Positions 24,080 through 36,300 of a stretch of 64,000 nucleotides of DNA are shown piece by piece (the stretch's first letter is position 1; each line of letters starts with the position of its first letter). The DNA comes from Microcebus murinus. Taxonomy: Eukaryota > Chordata > Mammalia > Primates > Cheirogaleidae. Under the pieces are notes generated by a model. That model saw only the letters and a list, made by a program, of their open reading frames with translations. It made no database searches and was not told the DNA's origin. The stretch spans positions 82,901,001-82,965,000 of the forward strand of contig NC_134106.1 in the NCBI RefSeq assembly GCF_040939455.1, read 5' to 3'. Made by a program: the position numbers and the translations under genes.

Positions 24080-24384
24080 ACAAACTTTGAAAGCTCTCAG
24101 CACTCTGACCCAGGATCCCATCCTTGCACCTTCCATTTCTGTTCCTAGCATTGCATCCCCAGCCCTCCAGCGGCCACACTTGCTACTCCTCCACATTCAA
24201 ACCATTGCCAAATCCCGTAGATTTGACCTGAAAACCTTCTCCTGCACTTCTGCTCTCTCATCTTATCTCAGACCCTCAGTGTCATCTTAGCCAGGCATCG
24301 AAGGCCCCTCTGGACCAGACCTTGGCCAACTCTGCCTGCTTCATTGCCTGCTCCTGTGCTTAAAACCAATTCTGCTGACAAACA
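24080..24384 (+). mobile_element. L2 LINE fragment, first part
   Basis: A C/T-rich sense segment with L2-like order ('ttgcactgc'-type and 'tgctactcctccacattcaa', 'gcctgcttcattgcctgctc'). It appears to resume after a short young L1 insertion. Confidence 0.5.
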
Positions 24385-24522
24385 AGGCTGTTTGGGGGGA
24401 AATGGGCATTTATTGAAACCTTAAAATCTGTACCCCCATAATATGCCGAAATAAAAAAATATATATATAAAATAAATAAAAATAATAATAAAAAAAATCA
24501 AAATATAAAAAAAAAAATACTA
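24385..24522 (+). mobile_element. 5'-truncated strepsirrhine L1 3' stub
   Basis: The 3' UTR terminus 'ctgtacccccataatatgcc' followed by gaaataaaa and a long A-rich tail. This is the sense counterpart of the antisense L1 3' ends at 32222 and 61080. Only the last 60-70 nt plus the tail are present. The 5' boundary is approximate. Confidence 0.75.
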
Positions 24523-24830
24523 GCTTTCTGGCTCCTCCATTTTTCTCCATGCATCCTCTGCCTAGAATGCCATTACCCAGGTCCCTCCCTCAAATCCCAC
24601 CCATTGGACAGGGCTTGCCCCAGGGACCACCTGGTTAGACTTTTTCTATGAGGACACATCCCCATTAAGTCTGGCTACTTAGGGATGCCTCACTCGTTGA
24701 GCACTTGCCAGATCTACCCTGTGTTCCCACTATCTGGATCTTTTCCTCTCATCTGACTACTGCTCCCTGAAGGTAAGAATCGCCCCACTCACAAATGCAT
24801 CTCCTGCATGTCCTGTCAGTACTCTGCAAA
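24523..24830 (+). mobile_element. L2 LINE fragment, second part
   Basis: Sense L2-like sequence: 'tgcctagaatgccattaccc', 'aggtccctccctcaaatccc', 'acatccccattaagtctggc', 'tactgctccctgaaggtaag'. Continuation of the element interrupted by the L1 stub. Confidence 0.65.
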
Positions 24831-25332
24831 GAGGAGGTGCTGGGGAGATGTGTTATATGAGCAGTTCCTTGGCCAATGTTAGCCACGGGCCCCACGCATT
24901 GTGCCCATACTCCATGGAGAGAGGGAACATATCCCAGTGGGGAGACAGCTGGATCAGACCTCAGCTCTACCATGTGAAGCTGTGTTTTCTGCTCCGTGTT
25001 TCTCTGTAATCCCCTATAAATTAGGGATCACAGTAGTACCTACTTTTAGGCCAGAGATGGTACTTAAGGCCCCAATCTGGGCAGACTATTGCTCTCCCCC
25101 CAGGCACTATGCTGACAATACTCAGGAAATTTGATAATACTCAGGGAGTTGAAATTTGTGATTGCTAGTAGAGATTGCAAAAACTAAATAAAAGAAGCAA
25201 TAAAACATGAATTTTGACAACTTTTTGATGCCCAGATTAGACTACCTGTTATGGTATCTGTTTAATCAAGAGGAATAAATCACGAGCTCAAATCTGTAGT
25301 TGAGTTTTCCCCAGAAAAAGAGCATTTAAAGG
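24831..25332. other. Unassigned sequence
   Basis: No gene; part of 24880-25140 resembles an eroded MIR but I cannot place it well. Confidence 0.4.
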
Positions 25333-25412
25333 TCTCACCTCTTAGTACTGTTGCATTAGGGGTTAAGTTTCCAACATATGAACTTTAGAGGATACATTTA
25401 AATCACATCATT
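25333..25412 (-). mobile_element. MaLR 3' LTR remnant
   Basis: An 80-bp antisense LTR end ('ctgttgcattaggggttaag', 'tttccaacatatgaacttta') that matches the corresponding end of the right-hand LTR at about 26795-26874. It marks the 3' LTR of the antisense MaLR provirus, with most of that LTR missing. Confidence 0.75.
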
Positions 25413-26503
25413 TCTCCCCTCGCCCCCCAAATTCATGTCTTTCTCACATGCAGAAAACATTCATGTCATACCAATAGTCCCAAAAGTCTTAACTCCTTCC
25501 AACATCAACTCAGAAGTTCAAAGTCTCATCTAAATCAGATATGGTGAGACCCAAGGCATGATTCATCCTGAGGCAAACTCCTCTACAGCTGTGAACCTGT
25601 GAAATGAAGAGGCTGTGTGCTTCCAAAATACAATGGTGAGACAGGCATAGGATAGCCCCTTTCATTTCAAAAGAGAGACATATATATAAGAAGAAAGGGG
25701 TAACTGTTCCCATGTAAGTTAACACAGGGAAAACAACATTACATCTCAAAGCTGGAGAATAGTCTCCTTTGACTCCATGTCCCATATCCTGGACATAGTG
25801 TGGCAAGGGTTGGTCTTCCAAGGGCTCAGCCAGCCCTGTGGCTTTGATGGGCTCAGTCCAAAGCAACCACACCTCTATGATAGCTGGGCCTACACCCAGC
25901 AGTTCTCATGGGTTGGAGTCTTATGTCTGCAGCTATCCTAGACTGATGCTGCAAGTTGGTAGCTCTACAGTTCTTCTTCCATTTTAATTATAAATTCCAT
26001 CTTTAAGTCATTTCTCTCCTCTCACATCTTATTATATGTGATTAAAAGTAGCCATGCAGCTCTGTCAATATTTTGCTTCGAAATTTCTTCCTCCAGATAT
26101 CCTAGTTCATTGCTCTAAAATTTCTCCTTCCATAAGGCCCTAGGACATGGATACAATTCTACCCAATTATTTACTACTTTATAACAAGGATGATTTTTAA
26201 TTCTAGTTTCTAATAATTTCTTCCTCAGTTCCATTTGAGACATTATCAGAATGGCCTTGATCGTCCATATTTCTACCAACATTCTGATCATGGCTGCATA
26301 CGTTTGAAACTTTCCCTACATTTCTTACTGTCTTCTGAGCCCTCAGCAGAATTGCCCTTACCACTCTTTTTATGGCAATCTAGGTTTTTTCTAGCCTGCT
26401 CTTACAAATTCTTCCAGACTCTAGCCACTGCCCAATTCCCAATCCACTTCCACATTTTTAAGCACTTGTTACAGCAAAACCCCCCTTCTCAGTACCAATT
26501 TTT
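25413..26503 (-). mobile_element. MaLR internal region (MST/THE1-int like)
   Basis: Antisense internal sequence of an ERVL-MaLR retrotransposon. Landmarks follow the remembered MST/THE1 internal region in order: 'cttccaaaatacaatggtga', 'gaatagtctcctttgactcc', 'cagccctgtggctttgatgg', 'gaaatttcttcctccagata', 'cttactgtcttctgagccct', and 'ctcagtaccaattttttgta' just before the LTR. It is shortened and all frames are broken, so no functional product is expected. Confidence 0.85.
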
Positions 26504-26874
26504 TGTATTAGTCTGTTTTGTGCCACTATAATAGAATACCTGAGACTGGGTAATTTATAAAAAGCAGAAATTTATTTCTTACAGTTTTGGAGGCTGGGAA
26601 GTCCAAGACCAAAGTGGATGGGGGAGGCCCTCTTGTTGCATCTTCCCATGGCATAAGGCAGACGACAAGAGAGCATGCAGGCAAAAGAGCGGAATGGAAT
26701 CGAATCCATCCTTTTATTAGGAACCCACTCCCTTGATCATGGCAATAATCCATTCATTAGGACAGAGTCCTCATGACCTAATCATCTCTCAGAGGTCCCA
26801 CCCCCTCAACACTGTTGCATTGGTGACTAAGTTTCCAACACACGGACTTTGGGGGACATATTTAAACCATAGCA
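26504..26874 (-). mobile_element. MaLR 5' LTR, antisense
   Basis: A nearly whole antisense LTR: 'tattagtctgttttgtgcca' at the start, 'acctgagactgggtaattta', 'cagttttggaggctgggaag', and the end 'cggactttgggggacatatt'. Together with the internal region and the remnant at 25333 it forms one provirus of about 1.5 kb. Confidence 0.88.
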
Positions 26875-27015
26875 GAAGTCACCTGCAAATTGGGAAGCAA
26901 GTTCTCACTAGAGACCAAGTCTGCCCTCAACTTGTTCTTGGACTTCCAACCTCCAGAACTGTGAGAAATAAATGTTTGCTGCTTAAGCCCCCAGCCTGTG
27001 GTATACTCATTCTAG
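26875..27015 (+). mobile_element. MLT1-type LTR 3' fragment
   Basis: Sense LTR end: 'gttcttggacttccaacctc', 'cagaactgtgagaaataaat' and 'gcttaagcccccagcctgtg', ending in 'attctagcagcccaagattc'. It directly abuts the antisense LTR, so the MaLR provirus probably inserted into or beside it. Confidence 0.8.
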
Positions 27016-27480
27016 CAGCCCAAGATTCATGAAGGCAGAAATGGGTTCCATTCTCTGAACTAGGATTTGTGAAGGTAGGAGGTCTTCACTCCCCTTCTTA
27101 ACCTCCTGCCACTTATGGTCACTGCAGAAAGGGTACCACAGAAAGCAAGGTGGCCCCAAAGCAACCACATCTCTGTGATAGCTGGGCCTACATTCCAGGG
27201 GCCCTGGAACCTGCTGCCTTTACATAGTTTGGGGAGGCTGTGGCTGGGACTGGGACATCAGCACACCCAGGGACACCTGCAAAGAAGCCCCCGCCACCGG
27301 CCTCAAACGGGCTCGGCACAGGGAAGCAGTCAAGACATGCTGTGCAGTGTTATCAACACAGTTGAGAACATCTGGAAAATCCCAGAAAACTTATGTTTTA
27401 CTCACCTTCCCAGCAACAAGCAGAGAAAACATCTGCAGTAAGTCCCACTCCCAGGACTTGTAACTCTAGTCAGACACTAA
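27016..27480. other. Unassigned sequence sharing a short match with the MaLR interior
   Basis: 27160-27190 ('tgatagctgggcctaca' and preceding bases) nearly repeats 25861-25892 inside the MaLR interior. This suggests another MaLR internal piece. The rest is not assigned. Confidence 0.45.
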
Positions 27481-27493
27481 GGGGGGGGGGGGG
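27481..27493 (+). repeat. G13 homopolymer
   Basis: Thirteen consecutive G. Sequence length here may be unreliable in an assembly. Confidence 0.95.
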
Positions 27494-30400
27494 AGGAAGA
27501 TCTTTCTCAAGAGAAATCCCAAAGAAAGTTCCCCTCTAGATAGGTTTTACTGAACAAAAATATTTGATGTGGAAAAAAAAAATAGTTCTCTCCATGGGAA
27601 TTTTCTGAGGAGAACAGAGCATTTCACAGTTGTTTGTGGTTTGAACCCCTGACTCCAGCTCTGAGAACTGCTCTGTGGCCATGGGCTCATTCTTAGATTT
27701 GATTAACCTCTTTGGTGTGTGAAAGAAAAAGTTGAAACCTGCCCTACAAAAATTAAAAGCGGAGCAGCAAGGAGAAAGCTGTGAGGACTGTGTGAACCTC
27801 TAACGCTACTTCTTCCGTTGGAGCACATTTTGCCTACAAGTCTGGCTGGTCACAAATGAAAAGAACAACATTTTTAGAAGCAGAGAAAAATAGTTTTAAG
27901 GGAATTAAGTGAGAAGCATGAGATAATCCAGCTTCATCAAATGATCTATTCTAATCACCTAGAAACTGGTTGACTCGAACAAAAGCTAGTTTGGAAAGGA
28001 CCAGTAAGTAGCAATGACACAATAACTGGACAACTTACTGATCACGCATGCTGGTGGAATCTCTTTGGAGTACAGATGGAATAAAATCTTTGTCCTTAAA
28101 GGAGATTTGATTTAATCAGGGAATCAAGACTAACCAACACAAAAAGGGTAAAACATAAATAAAACTCTTCAAATACACTGCAAATAGAGGGAAATGAAAT
28201 AACATCTTTGAGTGTCTCTGGGGGAAAGTCCCTAGCGATATGTAAGAAGAAAATTGAGAAATATCAACCCAGACTCCTCTGAAGATGGGAGAGTGGACTA
28301 GATGTGTCTCAACGTCTCTCCCAGGCTTGGGGTGCAGATGGTTCCAGGGCTCAGGTGCCTGAGAAGTTGGGAGGGTTCAGGAAAGGTGAACTCTGCTTTA
28401 AAATTTTAATGTGTGAAGAGTCAGTTCTAGTAAAAAGATAAACCAGTAAATATTCACTCAAAGTGGGATTTCACCTATAAAAACGTATGAATACAGAATC
28501 ATTTTAAAAACCCTCAAGTGCATGTAAATACCAAATTTTCAGAAATTTCAGAACATATTCTTTAGGTAAAGCCATTTATTAGTATGTATAAATTACAGAT
28601 ACTGTTTCTGCAAGATGCTACATAAATGTCAAAAGCCTACATAGAACAATAATTTTCTTCTTTGTGCTATTTTGGTGTGTTTGTATGTGAGTGAATGAGC
28701 AACTGAATAAAACTGGCTTCCATAAGTATGAATTTAAATATTAGGGATTCATATTTGACCCAATATTTAGTTACTACTACTGTCATGGGAGATCTAGTCC
28801 CACTGTTGGAGGGACAGAAAGCTCTAAAATAAAGTTCCTACAAAATAAAGTGTCCACTTCTCTCTGGGCTTTCTTCGAAGCAGCTAGGGAAAGAAGCTGA
28901 GGGCTTTGAATGGTCTTTCCTGTACTTCCTTCCTTTTTTCCTGAAACCATTTGACAAGAAAGCTTAAACTAAAATCATTGTAAATTGCATTGTTCACAGA
29001 GAAGCTATCATTCTTTTTTAACGGCATGGGCAGCCAACCTATGTAAGCTCCCAACAGCAATCTAGAGAATAATTCAAGCAGGTGAACTACCTGAGGAGAT
29101 GAGCCTGTCCTTTTATCCACAAGGGAAGAGACGTGGTGAGACAGGAATCATCCCTGCCTGTCTCAGTTCCTGCAAACAGTCCAGTTTCACTTCCGGACCA
29201 TCTTTGCTAATTGACAAAACTGCACGACCTAAAAAAAGTCAGCTTAATCATGGCTTCATCCCCTCTGCTGTCTGCCTACGAAAACACAAACTTCACGTTC
29301 GAGGATTGCTGAGTATATTACCCCAGTCCAAAAAATTCAAGTTGGAATGAAGCAGAACCCACGTTTACATGCTTGCAGCTCCCCCCGTGAAATGAGTGCT
29401 TAGCCTCACAGTGGTAGCTTTCAGAATGCCAACAATTTTGCATAACAATAATTCATTTTTGGTGCTCACACTGAGTGGTAAACCTGAAAAGAAGGAACTC
29501 AACTACTTTGAAAGCTCGAATATTTCTAAGAAATATATAGTGTTTCAAACTTGGGATTTGAGCCTGTGAAAATGCTCAGGAGAAATGTGAGGCTCAGGAC
29601 AAAGGCTGGAGTGGGCAGTTACGCTCAAGGACAGGCAGAATTCCCAGCATTCCCCATTCTCTCTGTGCTCTTGGGGATGTCCATCACATGGCACATCCAA
29701 TACATCCTATGTCTAATGCTGCCTACTGTGTGTGCGTGTATTTGTGTGTGCCCTGAATGTGTGCTATGTATGTGTACACATACTAACATATGTGAATTTT
29801 CCTGTTGTTTTCATGTTTTTCACTGAAGATGATATATGACATATTTTGATAATTCTGACTTCTTTGGCAAGGTGAAAACCTGTGGCTCCAGTCTAAGTCC
29901 CAGGTAGCACCAATGTGGCATGCCAGCAAAGCAGAAGCATTGGCCCTGAGGTAATCCCCTTTTAAAATGCCCAAGGGATGGAAATGTGGCATTCCTTATA
30001 CTGGGCATACGGCCTCAGTACTCATGAGTAAAATGTAATGCTTTATTTGAAGATGTCAATGGATTTTGAGGCAATATTTCTCTTTGGCAATTGCTTGCTT
30101 ATAGGTGCTTCACTGAGAGCCAATGATCTTTTAGGAAAACATCCTTGGCCTGAGAAATGCATACATTAGAATGAAAAAATGAATTCTGCCACTTTCTGAT
30201 GTTATCTAACATTCAATAAAGCATTGGTATCGGACCCCACTAACACACTTTGGATTTCATTTCCCTTTATTATTGCTAATTTTCTAATTTCTACGGAGAA
30301 AATCACCTTAAACAGACACGGAACATCCAAAGGAACTTGGCAGTAATGTTTTGTTGAGTTAAATAGATCAGAGGCTCATGGTCACATTTTCTTATAAATC

Positions 30401-32170
30401 ACTACATATAGTCAAGGAAAGAATAGTTTAAAGCTTTATGAGCAAAGCAATAGTAAAAATTATTGAAGACAGCAAATATTTACATTTTCTCTTCATTAGC
30501 AATTGTCTTTAGGATCCAATAATGTTTCAATCACATCCTTTTGCTAACTGAACACTGTGATTTATGAAAAGACATTTTAAACATATATAAGATGTGTTCA
30601 TGGTATTTTTTTGGAATATCCTTTTGTTTATTTGTATGATGGTTGGTTTGTTTTTGTTTTTTGCTTAAAAAGGAAATGAAAGCCCAAGTATAATCTTCAT
30701 TTTTTATGTAAGAAAGTAACCTTATGTGATGTGTTCATTACATTTTGTATCTTGATATGTTTAGTGATTTTTTTAATAGATCAAAGAAAAAAATTTTGAC
30801 AAACTAGTGTCCTCATTAAAACCAAGGTAGAATAGGGTTATACACCATCAGCAAAACAATTTCTTATATCAGAGCCAAAGAAGACCATGGAGTAAAACCA
30901 AGACCTTTCCTTCCCTGGATCCAAGGTGTGCACAAGTCAAGACCCAGGAAGTATGGGAATTCGGAAAACTTAAGGCTCTTCGCTGCCCTTTTTTTTTTTT
31001 TTTTTTGGAAGTTTGAGTAAGGACAACCACTTCAAACTGTGAAACAAACCAAAAAAGGATTTAGTGTTTTCACTGAGATTTTAGATCAAGCAGACAGTTA
31101 TCTAATCTCAGTTTTCAAGCACAAATGGGCAACTTTTAAAATAAGCTTTCCTGAGTTTGCTTGTGCATGTGAACTTGCCACCCCTGCTTTTTGGGACTCG
31201 AAGAGGAACAGAAGGAAGAGCGCGAATCCTCGGTCTCTTGGGCCCTGGCTCTCAATTGTGACCCTCGTGCCTTCAGTGATATCCAACTGCGGTTATTTCT
31301 GAAGACTTTTCTTTTGCCTGTTTACTTCTCTGGCAAATCGGGGCTGCCAGCTGGTAAGTTTGAAAAATGCCACTATATGGACTAACAGGAAGCTGAGGCC
31401 GCAGTTATCTATTGGAATCATAGCATCGGTGAAATGTGGTTTAACCGGCGTAGTTTTACATGCTTTAAGAAATAGTGCTTTCTTCATCAGAAAGAAGAAG
31501 GTTAGTTACCACAACTTAAACCGAACACCAGAGAATGTGGCTGAGGAACTAACAGATGGAGCACAGTCAAGTGCCATTGGAGTGAATTGATATAGCAAGA
31601 CTTCAATTTGAGTAGTGTCCTTATCATCTAATGGTATTTACTTAAACATGTAAAATCTTGTAACCTACCACCACATACCTTCAAAATCTATTTCAAGGCT
31701 GATTTAGCCTGAAATTTTACTCCTAATTACATGCTCTTACCTCTTTAATTAGCAGAATAACTCTTCTTCAGCTTTGGTATTTATTCACAGATATCATATC
31801 ACTTCCCAAATCACAGTCACTAAAGCATTATTCATTATTGCTTACATGAGCAATCATTACCAAGATGACATCTGCATATTGCCCAACTCAGGACACTGCC
31901 CCCGAGGTGCTAGAGATTTTTCATAATTAAATAGAAAATATTAAATATCCAAATCCACTAGAAGACAAACATTCCTCATAGAAAAGAAAATCTAAATAAA
32001 GTTTCTACCCCATTTCATTTATGAACTTCATTCCTACTAAATATTTCAGTATATTCATTATTGCTAGATGGTGCTATTTGAAATACCAGGTTATTCACAG
32101 TAGCTAATATGATCCATTTAATCACCTGAATATCTCAATGGAAAACACAGAGTGAGATCTGTTTTCCATA
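27494..32170. other. Long nearly repeat-free stretch
   Basis: About 4.7 kb in which I recognise no SINE, LINE, LTR or DNA transposon. A TG-rich tract lies at 29728-29780 and a T19 run at about 30990-31008. A candidate splice donor (ctg/gtaagt) lies at 31351-31359 after a CpG-containing segment at 31195-31280, but no coherent coding frame supports an exon. Confidence 0.5.
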
Positions 32171-32171
32171 G

Positions 32172-32218
<47 letters not shown>

Positions 32219-32221
32219 TTT
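32171..32221. repeat. (TTTA)n tract, expanded L1 tail
   Basis: About 12 TTTA units next to the antisense L1 3' end. It is probably a microsatellite that grew from the L1 poly(A) tail (AAAT on the minus strand). Confidence 0.9.
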
Positions 32222-32573
32222 TCAGAATATTATGGAGGTACATTTCGGTTACATGTCATGACTTTGCCACATCTAAACCATGATTCGAGGCATGCCTTTC
32301 CCCCCTTACCTCCCTACAACGCTCACCACGTCCAATCAGTTGTGAGTTTACCCATCCCCAACTCCCCTACCCCCAAAGAATATTACTACTATGTGAACAC
32401 CTTAGTGTTAATCAGTCAGTGCCAGTTTGATGGCAAGTATATGTGGTGCCTATTCTTCCGTTCTTGTGATACCTCACTTCGGAGGATGGGCTCAAGCTCT
32501 ATCCAGGAAAATACAAGAGGTGCTAGATCACCATTGTTTTTATAATTGAGTAATATTCCATTGTATACATATC
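32222..32573 (-). mobile_element. Strepsirrhine L1 3' end, antisense
   Basis: The antisense 3' UTR starts 'cagaatattatggaggtaca' and passes 'gccagtttgatggcaagtat', 'ggatgggctcaagctctatc' and 'aatattccattgtatacata'. It belongs to the same family as 61068-61513 but is more diverged. Confidence 0.9.
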
Positions 32574-32748
32574 AAAGAACTACCATTTGATCCAGCAATA
32601 GCACTATTACTCATTTACCCGAAGGAACAAAAGTCATTCTATAATAAAGACATCTGCACTCAAATGTTTATGGCAGCAGAATTCACTATAGCAAGGATGT
32701 AGGAACAACCCAAGTGCCCATCAATACATGAATGGATTAATAAAATAT
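32574..32748 (+). mobile_element. Inverted 5' part of the same L1
   Basis: Sense L1 sequence: 'actaccatttgatccagcaa', 'gcagaattcactatagcaag', 'tgcccatcaatacatgaatg'. In an L1 this segment lies just upstream of where the neighbouring antisense part begins. The two halves therefore come from one L1, with the 5' half inverted, as in twin priming. Confidence 0.85.
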
Positions 32749-32908
32749 TTATTTATTTTGTTTGAGACAGATTCTCACTCTATTGCCTGGGCTAGAGTGC
32801 TGTGGCATTAGCCTAGCTCACAGCAACTTCAAACTCCTGTGCTCAACCCATCCTTCTGCCTCAGGCTCCCAAGTGACTGGGACTACAGGTATGCACCACC
32901 ATACCTGG

Positions 32909-32962
<54 letters not shown>

Positions 32963-33092
32963 TGTTCAGCTAATTTCTTTCTATATTTTTAGTAGATATG
33001 GAGTTTCGTTCTTGCTCAGGTTGATCTTGAACTACTGAGCTCAAATGATCCTCCTGCCTCCGCTTCCCAGAGTGCTATCAGACCTGGCCCAT
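32749..33092 (-). mobile_element. Strepsirrhine Alu, antisense, with a TA expansion
   Basis: An antisense dimeric Alu: 'gagacagattctcactctat' after a T-rich start, 'agcctagctcacagcaactt', and the second half ending 'agtgctatcagacctggccc'. The AT-rich insertion between halves has grown into (TA)n at about 32912-32953. It is more diverged than the copies at 9661 and 40235. Confidence 0.9.
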
Positions 33093-33345
33093 AGTCATTT
33101 AATATTTAAGTATTGTTCACCCTCAAGTAAGCTCACAATTCCAATAATCTCCGAAAAAATATCCAGCTGCCTCTTGCACTTCTCATCTAAAACTTCTAAG
33201 TTTTCTTCCTTTATCTCTATGATGTTATTAGGTACCATCACTGTAATGTTTTGCACTTGTGTTGCTCCTTTTGCCCAAATGCTTTATAAGAATTATGCCA
33301 TTAATCCTCACAAATGCCCCTTTTAACAAAATCTAACATTATCAA
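33093..33345 (-). mobile_element. Probable MIR fragment, antisense
   Basis: 33255-33325 reads 'ttttgcccaaatgctttata' and 'gaattatgccattaatcctc', as in the antisense MIR tail. The part before 33220 is unassigned. Confidence 0.5.
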
Positions 33346-36300
33346 GTATGATGAAGAATTATCATAAATAATCAACATTAAATACCTTCTTGTCAAAATA
33401 AGTGGAAAAGGACATTTTGCAGTGCAGGACTCCTGATTTTTATTGTTTATTCATGTATTCACTAATTTGCAGAATTTTATAATCCACAGTGGGTTCCCCT
33501 GTCATTAGTGCTAATTAGTGGGATTCTACTGTACTAATAAATCAACATTACCCAAACACAGTGCTTGGAGATATGGTTATAATACATTCCTGCATATGAA
33601 TTTTTAAAAATTAGGTAGTGGTTCACCACTGCAGTCCTGATTTTCACTGATAGGATTTTGATGTAGATCCTATTCTACAGCTGGATTTTTATAGAGAGAG
33701 CATGCGTGTTTTTAATGATTGCATATTCATTCTAAGTCAGGCACACCCGGTACTAGAAAGAAAGGCGCTGAGAGCAGAAAGGGACAGCTGGAACCTCATC
33801 GTCCAGTGCGTTGAGTAGGAGGCAAGTGGTAAAGAAATTTGCTCAAAGTCACACAGTTGGCGTGAGAGCCAGTTGGAACTCTAGCGTTTTCACACCCACT
33901 TGGGTCTCCTTTCAACTCATCAAATTGACCACCTGTGTCAAAAGTGTGAACACACAACTGCAATAAAGTCTTATTTTTCACATGCCCTGAAATATCCGTG
34001 ATCCTCCTCCAGGTCCATTCATTTCGCAGTCTTCCTCATCCTGCTAACCTTGCACCCTTTTTAGTTGCTTAAGCGTAAACCATGTGCTTCCTGCTCGTAG
34101 AACATCATATGTATTATTTGTTTTTCTGGTAAGAAATTAGACTTCATGGTTGGTATGTACCTCAGTTCTCCTAAATCATTTATCTGACCCGGGATCCATT
34201 TATTGAACAGTATACCTTTCTTTTAACCTCGCATCATCATCTAATTACAATAGACAAAAATGGTTTTCTTGGTCAGTCAGCACGATGGAAGGTTATATGG
34301 TCACTGACCCACATCTGTGCAGCTGTTTCTCAACTCTTCGCAAAGCCTAGCTTTCTGGTTGGCCAGTAATGGCCCATAACCAATCAGTACAAATGCTTTT
34401 TGACTACATGGTTACTTTACAATAAATAATGTTCGACAGTAGCTGCGGAAGACCTGGTGTTTCTCTGCAGCTTTGCAAAGAGATGAGTGCCACAGGAAAA
34501 CTCCTAGGTCACAACAGTAGCAAGTCATCCCATGCCACAAAGACAATCAAGAGGCCAGTGGCTCTTTCTCTGCAGAGAATCTCTCTAAAATGGGGGGACA
34601 TTTTTCCCTTTGAAATGGGAGGGAAAACTTTCCAGGTGATCTTTTAAGTTCTGTGACTCTTTGATTCCCTCAGCAGTCCCTTTGAATCATAATTTCTTCC
34701 AAATTTTTGTGATCTCACAACTAAATGTACATGTATATGCATGGATGAATATTCAATGTGTCTATGCACAGCACATTGGAAAAAATGAGTATAATTTTAG
34801 TATCCCTATACTGTACAAAAGGTACACAAAATCTTACTAATGAAGACATTGGCATCCTTCACTACTCTGTAATCTAAGATGGAAGAGCTGTCTGGTTTCC
34901 GTTAAGGCTGGATGAATTTAAAGACTGCCAGATTGCATTTGGGCAAGTACCCTGAAGTTTGGCTGCTTATTCAAATCTTGTGCAAATTTCTGTAGACTGC
35001 TGAATTGGTCTAGAGAGAGGGGTTAGCCTACAAATATTATGGACCTTGACATGCTGTTTTCATCTGCTGCTTTTCCTATAAGATTTTAAGATAAACTTTA
35101 AAGTGGTTCAATTACATGAGAAAGTTTGGGGAGACACACCCAAAGCCAGGTGGAAAGAAAGAATGATACAAAGCAGGTTATATCTGGTTTCAAATTAAGC
35201 ATCTTGTAGTGAATATGCTAAATATCATATTTTACCATGGGGAAAGTGTAATATGTTTCTGTAACTACTTAACATTGAAGAGATGGGGACTCTTCTTGCA
35301 GAACGAAATATTTGATTTAGGAGAGGTCCTATTAAGTTTTAAGGTCTGGTGTGAAACCTCTAAAATCTACTGAAGGTCACTAATGTGTGTCTGTGTGAGT
35401 TCAGGGTAGTGAGGTCCTGGAGGATTAGACTGGATTGTTGAGTCCATTCACCACGGCTTTTCACATATCAATATTCTTCTTAATGTTGAATATTTTAATA
35501 ACCGGAAGTGGTTAGAAAACTATATAAAAAGACAGATTTCTTTAGTGTACTTAGAGTATGTTTTTAAGAAGTTATGTGTTAGATGGATTTGACTATAGAC
35601 TTAGCCCCTATTTACAGAAATAATGGCCAAGGTCTTATTTTGATAATGGGAAATGTAACGAATATAATATCTCAAATATTTTTCTATATTTCTACTGCAC
35701 TTCATCTGGCCTTATTCCAGTTTCATAAAGTGATAATCCTGTCATTAGATATCAATTATAAGTTGTGCCATTATAAACAAAGTGATAGAGAAAATTTCAT
35801 TTTCTCAAAATGAGTACATAGGTAAAGCAAACAGCCATGGAGAATAATCGGCACTGAATTTTCCTAGGTGGCTTGTGTAAATTCCAAAAATTAGTATTGA
35901 CTTCACCTGCTTCTTGAACAACAACAAAAAGCAAAAACAGCTGGTTGCAGAGATTCAGGACATAATTACAATTAGTAATTACGTTGTTTCTAAACAGGAA
36001 GTTCATGGGGAAGATCTTAGGATGCTCTGAGTGTTTAGCTACGAGATTTTTCTCATCGTTTTTAGTTGTGAAAAGAGTCATTGATGGATTACCTCATGAA
36101 AGCCAAAGCTGTGTATTGCATTGCAAAAGAAGACATAACTCCAGTTCCAAATTTCCTGCAGAAGAGAGCAAAGAGAAAGCATTGCAAATAGAAAACTGTG
36201 TGTAGGAGTGTGCACAGGAGCCTGAATTTCTAAAAAGTAAACATTTTGAATTTGCTAAAAGGGTTTATCAATTTCAACTATTATATGTAATGTATGGCTC

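Noticed and set aside
25413..26503. An intact retroviral gene in the MaLR interior
   Set aside because: All frames are broken and the interior is shortened; it is an old non-coding relic.
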